Counted from the first letter of the stretch, positions 43,551 through 52,279 are shown. The stretch is DNA of 64,000 nucleotides from Kitasatospora cinereorecta (GCF_024172095.1 NZ_JAMZDX010000004.1:1054001-1118000); one strand, 5' to 3'. Numbers and translations: made by a program. The notes: generated by a model from the sequence alone, not told the origin.

Positions 43551-44498
43551 ATGGATCTCCACCCGATGCTCGCGACCGCCAGCGACCGGCGCGAGTTCGA
43601 CGAGGGCTGGGTGCTGGAGCGGAAGCTGGACGGCATCCGGGCGGTGGCCGAGCGCGACGGCGACCGGGTGCGTCTGTGGTCGCGGACGGGCAAGCCGCTG
43701 ACCGACGGCTACCCGGAACTGGTGACGGCGCTGGCGGCGCAGCCCGTACCGCGGTTCACGGTGGACGGGGAGATCGTCGCGCTCGACGGGGAGGTCACCA
43801 GCTTCGCGCTGCTGCAGCGGCGGATGGGGTTGCACGATCCCGTCCGGGCGCTGGCCAGCGGTGTGACGGTGACGTACTTCCTGTTCGACGTGCTGGCGTT
43901 GATGGGGCACGAGACGACCGGTCTGCCGCTCACCGACCGCAAGCAACTGCTGCGGGAGTCGCTCGCGTTCGAGGGTCCGCTGCGCTACACCGAGCACCGG
44001 GCCGCCGCCGGTCCGGCCCCACTCGCGGAGGCGTGCGCGGCCGGCTGGGAGGGCCTGATCGCCAAGCGGGCCGCCAGCCGGTACGTCTCCCGGCGCTCGC
44101 CCGACTGGTTGAAGCTCAAGTGCGAGGCCGGCCAGGAGCTGGTGGTGGGCGGCTTCACCGAACCGGGGGGTGCGCGGACGGGGTTCGGCGCCCTGCTGCT
44201 CGGCTACCACGAGGGCGGGCTGCTCCGGTACGCGGGCAAGGTCGGCACCGGTTTCGACACCCGGACGCTGACGGCGCTGCGCGGCGTCCTGGACGGCCTG
44301 CTGCGCGCCGACAGCCCGTTCGGCGAGCCGGTCCCGGTCCGCGCCGCGCACTGGGTCGAGCCGCGGCTGGTCGCCCAGGTGGCGTTCACCGAGTGGACCC
44401 GCGACGGGCGGCTGCGCGCCCCGCGCTTCCTCGGGCTGCGCCCCGACCGCCCCGCGGCCGAGGTCGTCCGCGAACGGCCCTTGCCCCCGCAGGGCTGA
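43551..44498 (+). CDS. ATP-dependent DNA ligase (LigC/LigD ligase-domain type)
   Basis: A 315-aa protein covering the adenylation and OB domains of an ATP-dependent ligase. Motif I is LERKLDGIRA (Lys25 takes AMP), then LWSRTGKPL, FTVDGEIVALDG (motif III), FDVLALMG, WEGLIAKRA (motif IV) and WLKLKC (motif V). It seals nicks, in actinobacteria usually in non-homologous end joining or base excision repair. No Ku, polymerase or nuclease domain is adjacent. A GTG 66 bp upstream is an alternative start without better support. Confidence 0.88.
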   Translation: MDLHPMLATASDRREFDEGWVLERKLDGIRAVAERDGDRVRLWSRTGKPLTDGYPELVTALAAQPVPRFTVDGEIVALDGEVTSFALLQRRMGLHDPVRALASGVTVTYFLFDVLALMGHETTGLPLTDRKQLLRESLAFEGPLRYTEHRAAAGPAPLAEACAAGWEGLIAKRAASRYVSRRSPDWLKLKCEAGQELVVGGFTEPGGARTGFGALLLGYHEGGLLRYAGKVGTGFDTRTLTALRGVLDGLLRADSPFGEPVPVRAAHWVEPRLVAQVAFTEWTRDGRLRAPRFLGLRPDRPAAEVVRERPLPPQG

Positions 44499-44632
44499 TC
44501 CCGCGCCGGATGGGCGATGGCCGGAGTCCGGGCCGTCCCGGTCGCGGCGTCCCGAAATTGGCATGCAACATTCCGGCCTGTCATGAGCATCAAAGAGGTG
44601 GAGGTCTGTCAGGACGGGAGGGAGCAGCAGCG

Positions 44633-45679
44633 ATGTGGACGCGAGCGTCCGCCGCCGGGGTGCCGAGGGAGGACAGGTTCGACTGGTTCACCGAGACGGT
44701 GTCCGCCGGCGTGATGCCAGTCGCGCTCGACACCGACCGGGGCGCCGACTTCCACGGGACGGTGGCCGCCCTGGACCTGGGCCCGGTGACGATGTCGAGC
44801 GTCGAGTTCTCGCCGCTGCGCTCGCGCCGGACGGCGGCGCACATCCGGCGCGGCGACCCGGAGGAGTACCAGCTGGCGCTGTTCCAGGGGAACGCGATGA
44901 GCTACCGCCAGCTCGACCGGGACTCCGGGCCGGTCCAGGGCGACCTGCTGCTGACCAACACCTCGCTGCCGCTGCACTCCGTCACCGCCACCGACGGCGG
45001 ACCGATCCGCGCGGTCGTCCTGCAGATCCCGCGGGCCGTCCTGCCGCTGCGGGCCGGGCACGTCGACCGGCTGGTGGCCCGCCGCATCCCCGCCACGACG
45101 GGCCTCGGCGCGATCCTGGCGGGCTTCCTCGTCAACCTGCGCGACCACGGGCCGAACTGCCGCCCGGACGAACTCCCGGCCCTCGGCCGGACCGTGCTCG
45201 ACCTGGCCACCACCTGCCTGGCGCAGCAGCTCGGCGAGATCGACACCGCTCCCGCGCAGGCCCGGGCCCGCACCCTCGTCGAGGAGGTCAAGGTCTTCGT
45301 CGAACACAACCTCGGCGACCGCGACCTGACCCCGCAGGCCGTCGCCGACCGGCACCACCTGTCGCTACGCAGCCTGTACACGCTGTTCGAGGACGAGCCG
45401 GAGAGCGTCGCCGCGTTCATCCGCACCCGCCGCCTCGAACGGTGCCGCGCCGACCTGGCCCGCCCCGAACTGCGCGACCAGTCCGTCCAGACGATCGCCG
45501 CCCGCTGGGGGTTCTCCAGCGCCACCCTCTTCGGCCGCGCGTTCCGCGAGGCGTACGGGCTCACGCCCGGCGAGCACCGCCGCAGCGCCCGGGACCGCAG
45601 CGCGCACCGCCTCGACGTCGCACGCAACGTCGAGAATCCCCGCACGCAACGAGGAATGCCGCGTCCGGGCGACGCCTAG
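44633..45679 (+). CDS. AraC family transcriptional regulator
   Basis: A 348-aa regulator. The N-terminal two thirds match the AraC-binding-like domain found with streptomycete activators (DRFDWFTETVSAGVMPVALD, EYQLALFQGNAMSYRQ). The C-terminal double HTH is FVEHNLGDRDLTPQAVADRHHLSLRSLYTLF and QTIAARWGFSSATLFGRAFREAYGLTPGEHR. The ATG at 44633 has GGGAGGGAG upstream. Its 3' end contains direct repeats and a -10 box pointing to the downstream epimerase gene. Confidence 0.87.
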   Translation: MWTRASAAGVPREDRFDWFTETVSAGVMPVALDTDRGADFHGTVAALDLGPVTMSSVEFSPLRSRRTAAHIRRGDPEEYQLALFQGNAMSYRQLDRDSGPVQGDLLLTNTSLPLHSVTATDGGPIRAVVLQIPRAVLPLRAGHVDRLVARRIPATTGLGAILAGFLVNLRDHGPNCRPDELPALGRTVLDLATTCLAQQLGEIDTAPAQARARTLVEEVKVFVEHNLGDRDLTPQAVADRHHLSLRSLYTLFEDEPESVAAFIRTRRLERCRADLARPELRDQSVQTIAARWGFSSATLFGRAFREAYGLTPGEHRRSARDRSAHRLDVARNVENPRTQRGMPRPGDA

Positions 45680-45682
45680 ATT
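45621..45682 (+). promoter_or_regulatory. AraC-type direct repeats and promoter for the epimerase gene
   Basis: CACGCAACG occurs at 45621-45629 and again at 45643-45651, 22 bp apart, about two helical turns. TAGATT at 45677-45682 is a suitable -10 box, overlapping the araC-type gene stop. The second repeat would abut the -35 position. A related CATGCAACA lies at 44562-44570 before the regulator gene. Confidence 0.5.
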
Positions 45683-45754
45683 CGCCTTGCGCCGCACGGT
45701 CGGGCGCACGGTGCCACCACCCGAGTCACCGATCGGCAGGAAGGGGAAGGGTTC

Positions 45755-46642
45755 GTGAAGGTCCTGGTGCTGGGGGCCACCGGATACATCGGTGCCGCCG
45801 TCGTCGAGCTGCTGGAGGCGGACGGCCACGAGATCGTCCGCCTCGTCAGAGACGCCACCGCGCTGCCGCCCGGCGCAGCGGTCGCGGTCGGCGACCTGAC
45901 CGACCCGGCGTCGCTGCGCGCCGCGGTCACCGACGGGATCGACGCCGTCGTGAACGTCGCCGCGCCCACCGGGGACGAGGCGCTCGACACCGCCGCCGTG
46001 GACGCGCTGCTGGAGCCGCTGCGCGGCACCGGGCGGGCGTACGTCCACACCAGCGGGGTGTGGGTGCTCGGCGCCACCGGCGACGAGGCGGTCGACGAGG
46101 ACGCGACCACCCGGCCCATCCCGATCGTCGCCCACCGGCGCCGGATCGAGCGGCGCGTCCTGGCCGCCGCCGGCGAGGACGTGCGGGCGGTCGTGCTGCG
46201 GCCGGGCATCGTCTACGGGCGCGGCGGCGGCATACCCGGCCGGATGACCCGGTGGGCCGAGGAGTCCGACACCGGACGGTACGTCGGCACCGCCGCGGTC
46301 CGCTGGCCGATGGTCCACGTCGACAACCTGGCCGAGCTGTACCTCCTCGCCCTGGCCAAGGCCGAGGAGGGCACCGTCCTGCACGGCATCGCCCACGAGG
46401 CGGTGCCGGTCGCGGCCCTCGCGGCCGCCGCCGACCTCGCCGCGGGCGGCACCGGGCGGGCCGAGCCCTGGCCGTTCGCCGACGCCGCCGAGACCCTGGG
46501 CGCCCCGTTCGCCGAGGCCCTCGCCCTGAACCAGGTGGTCACCGGCCACCGCGCCGTCGCCGAACTCGGCTGGCGCCCCCGCCGCGCCCACCCGCTCACC
46601 GACCTCACCGACCTCTCCGACCGCTCCACCGGCCGGCCCTGA
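45755..46642 (+). CDS. NAD-dependent epimerase/reductase family protein
   Basis: A 295-aa extended-SDR-like protein starting at GTG 45755 with GGAAGGGGAAGG upstream. VLVLGATGYIGAAVVELLEADGHEIVRLVRD binds the cofactor; VVNVAAPTGDEALD is the beta4 motif; VHTSGVWVLGATGD replaces the usual Tyr-x3-Lys context, so it may be an atypical SDR. VVLRPGIVYGRGGGIPGRM and WPMVHVDNLAELYLLAL follow. It lies downstream of the AraC regulator with probable binding sites between. Confidence 0.82.
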   Translation: MKVLVLGATGYIGAAVVELLEADGHEIVRLVRDATALPPGAAVAVGDLTDPASLRAAVTDGIDAVVNVAAPTGDEALDTAAVDALLEPLRGTGRAYVHTSGVWVLGATGDEAVDEDATTRPIPIVAHRRRIERRVLAAAGEDVRAVVLRPGIVYGRGGGIPGRMTRWAEESDTGRYVGTAAVRWPMVHVDNLAELYLLALAKAEEGTVLHGIAHEAVPVAALAAAADLAAGGTGRAEPWPFADAAETLGAPFAEALALNQVVTGHRAVAELGWRPRRAHPLTDLTDLSDRSTGRP

Positions 46643-46697
46643 CCCACGGCACCCGGCCGCCGTTCCCGACCCGACACCCAACCGAGGGAGACCACCC

Positions 46698-46763
46698 GTG
46701 CAGACCCACGCCTCCACCCACGTCCGGCCGTCGGCCACCGCCCGCGACACCGTGTGGAACTGA
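46698..46763 (+). CDS. Possible 21-aa peptide
   Basis: A GTG with GAGGGAG eight nt upstream starts a 21-residue frame (QTHASTHVRPSATARDTVWN after the start). The ribosome-binding site is good but the frame is too short to judge. It could be a leader peptide, a remnant gene start or chance. No modifying enzyme is adjacent. Confidence 0.25.
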   Translation: MQTHASTHVRPSATARDTVWN

Positions 46764-46889
46764 CCCGACGACCCCGGCCGCCCCGCCGGCCCCCGTGACC
46801 CGGGTGGCCCCTCCGGCGTGCGCCACGCTCGACGGTGCTCCTACGGTGCGGATTCGAGGGGGCATCCGAACGAGAGGTGAGACCTTCCC

Positions 46890-47066
46890 ATGGCAGGAAA
46901 GTTCGAGCTGTACGTGGACGAGTCGGGCAACCACCGCTTCCGGCTCAAGGCGAGCAACGGGGCGATCGTGGTCACGGGTGACCCCGAGGAGTCCCGGGAG
47001 CAGTGCCTGAAGAGCATCGAGTCGCTCCGCAAGCTGGCGCCGTACGCCCAGCTGCAGGAGGTCTGA
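46890..47066 (+). CDS. DUF1508 (YegP-like) protein
   Basis: A 58-aa protein made of one DUF1508 repeat: AGKFELYVDESGNHRFRLKA, SNGAIVVTG and REQCLKSIESLRKLAPYA. Two-repeat homologues such as YegP are about 110 aa; single-repeat forms are common in actinobacteria. Its function is unknown. A TACGGT -10 box lies at 46842-46847 and AGAGGTGAGA precedes the ATG. A perfect 18-bp hairpin follows 24 bp after the stop. Confidence 0.85.
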   Translation: MAGKFELYVDESGNHRFRLKASNGAIVVTGDPEESREQCLKSIESLRKLAPYAQLQEV

Positions 47067-47090
47067 CCCGTTCGCGCGGAGCGCGGAGCG

Positions 47091-47132
47091 CCGAGGGGCG
47101 CGGGGAGCACGACGGCTCCCCGCGCCCCTCGG
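47091..47132. terminator. Strong terminator, perfect 18-bp stem
   Basis: CCGAGGGGCGCGGGGAGC pairs perfectly with GCTCCCCGCGCCCCTCGG across a 6-nt loop, just after the DUF1508 gene. It is the longest perfect stem noted among the intergenic hairpins. Confidence 0.8.
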
Positions 47133-47387
47133 TCCGTGGTCGGCGACCGGCAGTGTCGAGGCGCCACATGCACACGTCAATACTGTGCGGCGGGTCTCGA
47201 CGGCTTCCGCCAACCCGGCCACGCATCTTTACAGCGCGGTTCGTGCGCGCAACGGATCTCCGCGAATGCCTCACAGAAGTCACCTGTCGGGCCGACCGGT
47301 GCCGTGCGTATGGTCGGAAACCGCGAAGAACGCACCGCCGGAGCGAGGACGCCCGCGGCGCGAGAGGCGAACCCGGAAAGACTTCAG
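47133..47387 (+). promoter_or_regulatory. AT-richer leader/promoter region of the SCO2400-type gene
   Basis: This gene-free stretch is less GC-rich than its surroundings (AATACTGTGC, CATCTTTACAGCG, GAATGCCTCACAGAAG). TATGGT at 47309-47314 is a possible -10 box, about 73 nt before the ATG at 47388. The frame of the gene stays open upstream but looks noncoding. No RNA fold was recognised. Confidence 0.35.
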
Positions 47388-48083
47388 ATGACCTACTGCG
47401 CACCGTGCCGACGTCACCTCAACGGCGCGCTCTCCTGTCCCGGCTGCGGCGCACCCGCGACCCACGCCCCGGACACCGCCGCGGCCCCGGGCCCCGGACA
47501 CGTCGACGCCGGCGCACCGCCGTACGCCGCAGCGCCGTACGCCGCACCGACCTATGACGCGTCCGGCTATGACGCGCCGGCCGCCCCCGCGTACGCCGCA
47601 CCGGCACCGCTGTTCCCCTCCGCGCCACCCGCACCCCCCGCGCCTGCCGCGACGGCTCCGCTGCCCGCCGTCCCGGCGCGGTCGACCCGTCGGCGGGCCC
47701 GGTCCGGGCGGCGGGTCGCCGTCTTCACCGCGGCCGGGCTGGTGCTCGGCGGCGCCGGTGTGCTGGCGGTGACCACCGCCCAGGGCAGCGACACCCCGAC
47801 CGCGTCGGCGCCGAGCAGCGCACCCGCGCTGCCGCCGGCGCCGACCGTCTCCACCGCCCTGCCACTGCCCTCGGCCGGCACGGCGAGCAGCAGCGCCCCG
47901 GCGAAGCCCAGCCGGTCCGCGAGCGCCAAGCCGAGCGCCTCGGCCTCCGCCACGGCGTCCGCGGCCCAGCCGACCGAGACGGCCACCGCGCCGACCACCA
48001 CCCAGCCCACGGCCAAGCCCTCCACCAGCGCGCACCCGTCGCCGTCGGCCAGTTGCACCCCGTTCCTGTTCTGGTGCCGCTGA
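47388..48083 (+). CDS. SCO2400-type zinc-ribbon membrane protein
   Basis: A 231-aa protein that opens MTYCAPCRRHLNGALSCPGCG, a Cys4 zinc ribbon matching the SCO2400 family start. Then come Ala/Pro/Tyr repeats (PYAAAPYAAPTYD), a basic stretch (RSTRRRARSGRR) and one transmembrane helix (VAVFTAAGLVLGGAGVLAVT). The outside part is a Ser/Thr/Pro/Ala/Lys-rich stalk ending CTPFLFWCR with two cysteines. The zinc ribbon would be cytosolic and the stalk extracellular. The role is unknown. GGAAAG precedes the ATG. Confidence 0.8.
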   Translation: MTYCAPCRRHLNGALSCPGCGAPATHAPDTAAAPGPGHVDAGAPPYAAAPYAAPTYDASGYDAPAAPAYAAPAPLFPSAPPAPPAPAATAPLPAVPARSTRRRARSGRRVAVFTAAGLVLGGAGVLAVTTAQGSDTPTASAPSSAPALPPAPTVSTALPLPSAGTASSSAPAKPSRSASAKPSASASATASAAQPTETATAPTTTQPTAKPSTSAHPSPSASCTPFLFWCR

Positions 48084-48153
48084 CCATGCCCCCGCCCGGC
48101 CGTCACCGCGGCGGAGCACGGGAAAACCGTGCGTACGCCGTCCAGCGTGTTGC

Positions 48154-49275
48154 ATGCTGGCCGGAGTGACGTACGGCGGAGGGGGCGCAGACGTGGACGT
48201 GGACGGTCGGGGGCTGCTGGCGGCGGCGGGGGTGCTGTTCCCGGACGAGCAGGGGCGGATCCTGCTGGTGCGGGTGTCGTACCGGGCGAAACATCCGATC
48301 GAGATCCCCGGCGGGGGCTGGGAGCCGCCGGACGGGTCGCCGCGGCGCACGGCGATCCGCGAGATCGAGGAGGAGCTGGGCATCACCCCGCGGCTCGGTC
48401 CGCTCGCCTGCCTGGACTGGTCGCTCGACCGTCTCCGGCCGCCGATCGCCGCCTTCCTGTACTGGGCCGAACCGCTGACCGGTGATCAGCTGGCCGCGCT
48501 GCGGCTGGAGGAGGAAGAGCTCGGCGCGTACGCCTTCCTGACGCCGGACCAGGTCTCCTCCGCCCTGCCTCCGCGGCTCTCCCGGCGGGTCACCGCCTGC
48601 CTGAGCGCGCCGCGCGCGGCCGGGCCGCTGGAGCTGGAGAACGGCCGCCCGGTCGGCCACTCCGCCCGCCACCTGCCCGCCGATCCCCCGCCCCCGCCGT
48701 ACACCGGGGCGGCCGGACTGCCGTGGCCCGGCGACCGGGACCGGCCCGCCCTGCCGCCCCCGCCGATGGACCGGGCCACCTATATCGCCAGCCGTCCGCG
48801 CATCCTGGCGAAGGCACGTACGCTCTTCACCGACCCGGACGGCAGGGTGCTGCTGGTCCGGCTGATGCCGTGGGAGCGGGACCCGGCCCCGCACTGGACC
48901 CTGCCCGGCGGTTCGATCGAGTCCGACCGCGAGCTGCCCCGGGCCGCCGCCGCCCGCGAACTCGGCGAGGAGCTCGGCTGGGACCGCACGCCCGGCCGCC
49001 TGCTCGGCCTCGACTGGACGGCGATCACCGACGACCAGGGGCGGGACTCCGCCGTGCTCACGTACGTCTTCGACGGCGGCACCGCAGATCCGGCGGAGCT
49101 GGCCGCGATCCGGCTGCCCGAGGACGAGTTGGTGGAGTGGGGACTGTTCGACCCGGACGAGGCGCGGGAGGTGCTGGCCGAGCCGTCCTGGCGGCGACTG
49201 CTCGCCTGCCTGGCGGCCCGGGACGGCGAGGGCGGCCCGGTGGAACTGGTCGCCGGCCGGCCGGCGGGCCCGTGA
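48154..49275 (+). CDS. Tandem NUDIX hydrolase
   Basis: A 373-aa protein with two NUDIX domains. Domain 1 (about 20-155) has REIEEELG of the NUDIX box, but the upstream Glu of the consensus is Gly61 in GGGWEPPDGSPRRTAIREIE. Domain 2 (about 215-365) has GGSIESDRELPRAAAARELGEELG. A Pro-rich linker joins them. NUDIX enzymes hydrolyse nucleoside diphosphates linked to another group; two-domain forms are less usual. The start could also be GTG 48166. DUF6188 follows. Confidence 0.83.
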   Translation: MLAGVTYGGGGADVDVDGRGLLAAAGVLFPDEQGRILLVRVSYRAKHPIEIPGGGWEPPDGSPRRTAIREIEEELGITPRLGPLACLDWSLDRLRPPIAAFLYWAEPLTGDQLAALRLEEEELGAYAFLTPDQVSSALPPRLSRRVTACLSAPRAAGPLELENGRPVGHSARHLPADPPPPPYTGAAGLPWPGDRDRPALPPPPMDRATYIASRPRILAKARTLFTDPDGRVLLVRLMPWERDPAPHWTLPGGSIESDRELPRAAAARELGEELGWDRTPGRLLGLDWTAITDDQGRDSAVLTYVFDGGTADPAELAAIRLPEDELVEWGLFDPDEAREVLAEPSWRRLLACLAARDGEGGPVELVAGRPAGP

Positions 49276-49355
49276 CACCGACACCCGTCGGCGGAAGTGC
49301 CGCGGGACGGCGGGCGGGGCAAGAATGGATCAGGTCACTGGCGAGGAGGCCACCG

Positions 49356-49736
49356 ATGGCGCACCCGATCGACTCCGTGCTGGCCGGTCGCCGGGTCGAG
49401 GACCTCACCGGCGGCCTGCGGCTGACACTGCGGCTCTCCGGCGCCCTCGAGGTCGGCATCGAGAACGACTTCCGGCTGACCGGGGCGGCCGAGGTCGAGC
49501 ACTTCTACCCGGCCCTCGGCATGCGCCCGACCGGCGGCCTGCCCGCCCTGCTCGGCGCCCGCCTGACCGCCGCCCACGTCACCCCCGCGGGCGCGCTGGT
49601 GCTGGCCTTCGACACCCGCCACACCCTCACCGTCGCCCCCGACACCGCCCCCGGCGGCCCCGAGCACGCCTGGACCGTCACCGGCCCCACCGGCCCGCTC
49701 TTCACCGCCCTCCCCGGCGGCTACCTCACCGCATAG
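49356..49736 (+). CDS. DUF6188-like small protein
   Basis: A 126-aa beta-rich protein with LAGRRVEDLTGGLRLTLRLSGALEVGIENDF and VEHFYPALGMRPTG, resembling the DUF6188 family. It has no signal, helix or metal motif. GAGGAGG precedes the ATG at 49356. The stop codon lies within a hairpin. Its role is unknown. Confidence 0.65.
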   Translation: MAHPIDSVLAGRRVEDLTGGLRLTLRLSGALEVGIENDFRLTGAAEVEHFYPALGMRPTGGLPALLGARLTAAHVTPAGALVLAFDTRHTLTVAPDTAPGGPEHAWTVTGPTGPLFTALPGGYLTA

Positions 49737-49755
49737 CCCGGGTCGCGACCGGGCT
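49735..49755 (+). terminator. Hairpin overlapping the DUF6188 stop codon
   Basis: AGCCCGG pairs with CCGGGCT around GTCGCGA, starting at the second base of the stop codon. It may end transcription before DUF5685. Confidence 0.45.
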
Positions 49756-49861
49756 CCGAGGACGTTCCGGCGTCGTGCCACGTCAGCCCGGCCGTCGGGC
49801 CCTGGGTGGGGTGCCGCTGGGCCGTTAGGATGACGGGCGCTCAGTGCGAGGAGGGGGAACC

Positions 49862-50992
49862 GTGTTCGGGATCATCAGGCCGTGTCGGCACCGGCTGTCG
49901 GAGCGGCTGCGGACATCGTGGATGGCGCACCTGTGCGGGCTGTGCCTGGCGCTGCGCGACGAGGCCGGGCAGCTGGCCCGGACCGCGACCAACTACGACG
50001 GGCTGATCATCTCGGTGCTGGTGGAGGCGCAGAGCCCCGCGGGCACCGCCGGCGGCGCCCGGCGGACGGCCGGGCCGTGCCCGCTGCGCGGGATGCGGAC
50101 CGCCCCGGTCGCCAGGGGCGAGGGAGCCAGGCTGGCGGCGGCGGTCTCGCTGGCGCTGGCGTCGGTGAAGGTCCGCGACCACGTGGCCGACCGGGACGGG
50201 GTGTTCGCCCGGCGTCCGGTGGCCGCGGGCGCCCGGGTGGTCGCCCGGCGGTGGGACCGGCAGAGCGCGGGCGGCGGTTCGGCGCTCGGCTTCGACACCG
50301 CGGTGCTGCTGGACGCCGCCGCCCGGCAGGAGGAGCTGGAGCGCTCGACCGGGCTCGGCGGCTCGGTCCTGCTGGTGACCGAGCCGACCGAGACGGCCAC
50401 GGCGGCGGCGTTCGCGCACACGGCGGTGCTGGGCAGCCGCCCCGGCAACGCGGCGGCGCTGGCCGAGGCGGGCCGGCTGTTCGGCCGCCTGGCGCACCTG
50501 CTGGACGCGGCCGAGGACCAGGCGGCGGACGCCGCCGCCGGCCTGTGGAACCCGCTCACCGCGACCGGCACCGACCGGGCCGAGGCCGAGCGGCTGTGCC
50601 GGGACGCGGTGCACGGCATCCGGCTGGCGCTGCGCGAGGTCGAGTTCACCGACCGCGCGCTGGCGCACCTGCTGCTCGCCCACGAGACCGGCCAGGCCGT
50701 CGACCGGGTGTTCGGGCACGGCGCATCCTGCGCGGTCGGCTCCCACCAGGCCCCGGGCACGCTGCCGACCCCGAAGCCGCCGCGCTCCACGCTGGCGGGC
50801 TGCGCCGCGTGGACGCTGATGGCCTGCACCTGCCAGCTGCTGTGCTGCGAACACGACGACCCCTGGTCGCGCAAGCGCAGGGACAGCTGGTGCGCACGCA
50901 ACTGCGACTGCTGCGACGGGTGCGACTGCTGTGACGGGTGCGATGGCTGCGACTGTTGCGACGGCTGTGACTGCTGCGGGTGCGACTGCTGA
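49862..50992 (+). CDS. DUF5685 protein with Cys-Asp-Gly tail
   Basis: A 376-aa protein. It starts FGIIRPCRHRLSERLRTSW with MAHLCGLCLALRD, the DUF5685 signature, then a long helical body (LAHLLDAAEDQAADAAAGLWN, LALREVEFTDRALAHLLL). Near the end CAAWTLMACTCQLLCCEHDDPW leads into a tail of about 30 residues built of Cys-Asp-Cys-Cys-Asp-Gly units, with over half of its residues Cys. Similar Cys-rich ends occur in the family. Metal or Fe-S binding is likely but unproven. GTG 49862 has GAGGAGGGGG upstream. Confidence 0.8.
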   Translation: MFGIIRPCRHRLSERLRTSWMAHLCGLCLALRDEAGQLARTATNYDGLIISVLVEAQSPAGTAGGARRTAGPCPLRGMRTAPVARGEGARLAAAVSLALASVKVRDHVADRDGVFARRPVAAGARVVARRWDRQSAGGGSALGFDTAVLLDAAARQEELERSTGLGGSVLLVTEPTETATAAAFAHTAVLGSRPGNAAALAEAGRLFGRLAHLLDAAEDQAADAAAGLWNPLTATGTDRAEAERLCRDAVHGIRLALREVEFTDRALAHLLLAHETGQAVDRVFGHGASCAVGSHQAPGTLPTPKPPRSTLAGCAAWTLMACTCQLLCCEHDDPWSRKRRDSWCARNCDCCDGCDCCDGCDGCDCCDGCDCCGCDC

Positions 50993-50997
50993 ACGCC

Positions 50998-51019
50998 GGC
51001 CGGCGAGGTCCCGCCGGCC
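50998..51019 (+). terminator. Terminator after DUF5685
   Basis: GGCCGGCG pairs with CGCCGGCC across AGGTCC, starting 6 bp after the stop. Confidence 0.55.
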
Positions 51020-51091
51020 CCTGCCGATCCACCGGGAACGAACCGTCCGGGGCTACCGTTGGGAGTGTTCGGGGACCAAGGAGCACGACGG

Positions 51092-52279
51092 ATGACCGAC
51101 CCTCTCGCCCCGGCGGGCACCGAATTCGGCCGCCCGCCACTGAGCAATCGCGTCTTCTGGGGCGGCATCGCCGCCGCCTCCCTGCTGGTCGGCGTCCTCG
51201 CCGTCACCACCAGTTCCGCCCGCCTGTCCCCGCTGCTGATCGTCCTGCCGGCCCTGGCCGCCGGACTCGGCACCGTCCGCCAGACCGTGATCGCCTCGGT
51301 CTGGGCGACCGCCGGGATCTGGCTCTCCTTCCTCGACGAACCGCCCGCCCACGGCGCCGACCTCGCCACCGAGACCCTGGCCGCCGTCGCCTTCCAGTCA
51401 CTGGCCGTTGCCGCCTGCTACTGGCGCACCGGCCGCGAGCAGCAGGTCAGACGCCTGCAGTCCACTCTGGTGGCGTTGCAGCGACAGATCCTGCGACCAC
51501 TGCCCGTGGTCACCGACGCGGTGATGCTGGACGGGCTGTACGCACCGGTCGAGGAGGACCGGATGGTCGGCGGCGACGTGTACGAGATCGTCGACTCCCC
51601 GTACGGCACCCGGGTGCTCATCGGTGACGTCCAGGGCAAGGGGCTGGCCGCGATCGGTGCGGGCTTCGCCGTGCTCGGCTCGTTCCGCGAGGCGGCGTTC
51701 CGCGAGCCGACGCTGACGGCGGTGGTCGACGCGCTCGAGGACGCGGTGGTGCGGCACAACGCCTTCGCCGAGCAGACCGGCGAACCGAGCCGTTTCGTCA
51801 CCGCCCTGGTGCTCAGCGTGGACGCCGGCCTCGGCGGCGGGTCCGAGGACGGCGGCGTCGAGGGCGGGAGCGGGGTGCAGGTGATCAACTGCGGGCATCT
51901 GCCGCCGTACCTGGTGGGCGGCGAGCACACCGGTCCCGCGCCGATCGACGACACCGCCGTCCCGCTCGGCCTGGCCGATCTGGCGGACGGGCCGCGTACG
52001 GTGTCCTGGTTCGACCTGCCGCCGCACACCACGCTGCTCCTCTACACCGACGGCGTGACCGAGGCCCGCGACCGGGACGGCCGGTTCTACCCGCTCGACG
52101 ACCGGCTGCCCGGTCTCGCCGAACTCCCGGCGGGCGAACTCCTGTCCGCGCTGCGTGCCGACATCGACCGCTTCTCGGCCGGCGCCCGCCGCGACGACAT
52201 CGCCGCCCTCGCCCTGCGCCGCACCCCGACCCACTGGCGCCCGGGCACCCCGACCGGCCGCCTCGGCGCGGTCGGCTGA
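51092..52279 (+). CDS. Membrane SpoIIE/PP2C-type serine phosphatase
   Basis: A 395-aa protein. About four transmembrane helices (residues 27-115) precede a short linker (RRLQSTLVALQRQILRPLP) and a SpoIIE domain: GGDVYEIVDSPYGTRVLIGDVQGKGLAAIG, INCGHLPPYLV and LLLYTDGVTEARDRDGRFYPL, with the metal-binding aspartates. Such phosphatases act on anti-anti-sigma factors in stress or development. No STAS or anti-sigma gene is adjacent, so the partner is unknown. AAGGAG precedes the ATG. Confidence 0.88.
   Translation: MTDPLAPAGTEFGRPPLSNRVFWGGIAAASLLVGVLAVTTSSARLSPLLIVLPALAAGLGTVRQTVIASVWATAGIWLSFLDEPPAHGADLATETLAAVAFQSLAVAACYWRTGREQQVRRLQSTLVALQRQILRPLPVVTDAVMLDGLYAPVEEDRMVGGDVYEIVDSPYGTRVLIGDVQGKGLAAIGAGFAVLGSFREAAFREPTLTAVVDALEDAVVRHNAFAEQTGEPSRFVTALVLSVDAGLGGGSEDGGVEGGSGVQVINCGHLPPYLVGGEHTGPAPIDDTAVPLGLADLADGPRTVSWFDLPPHTTLLLYTDGVTEARDRDGRFYPLDDRLPGLAELPAGELLSALRADIDRFSAGARRDDIAALALRRTPTHWRPGTPTGRLGAVG

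Noticed and set aside
46698..46763. 21-aa peptide as a RiPP precursor
   Set aside because: No leader-core pattern and no modification enzymes nearby; kept only as a weak ORF.
50890..50992. Cys-rich tail as a RiPP core peptide
   Set aside because: It is fused to a long DUF5685 body and no lanthipeptide, radical-SAM or protease maturation genes are nearby.
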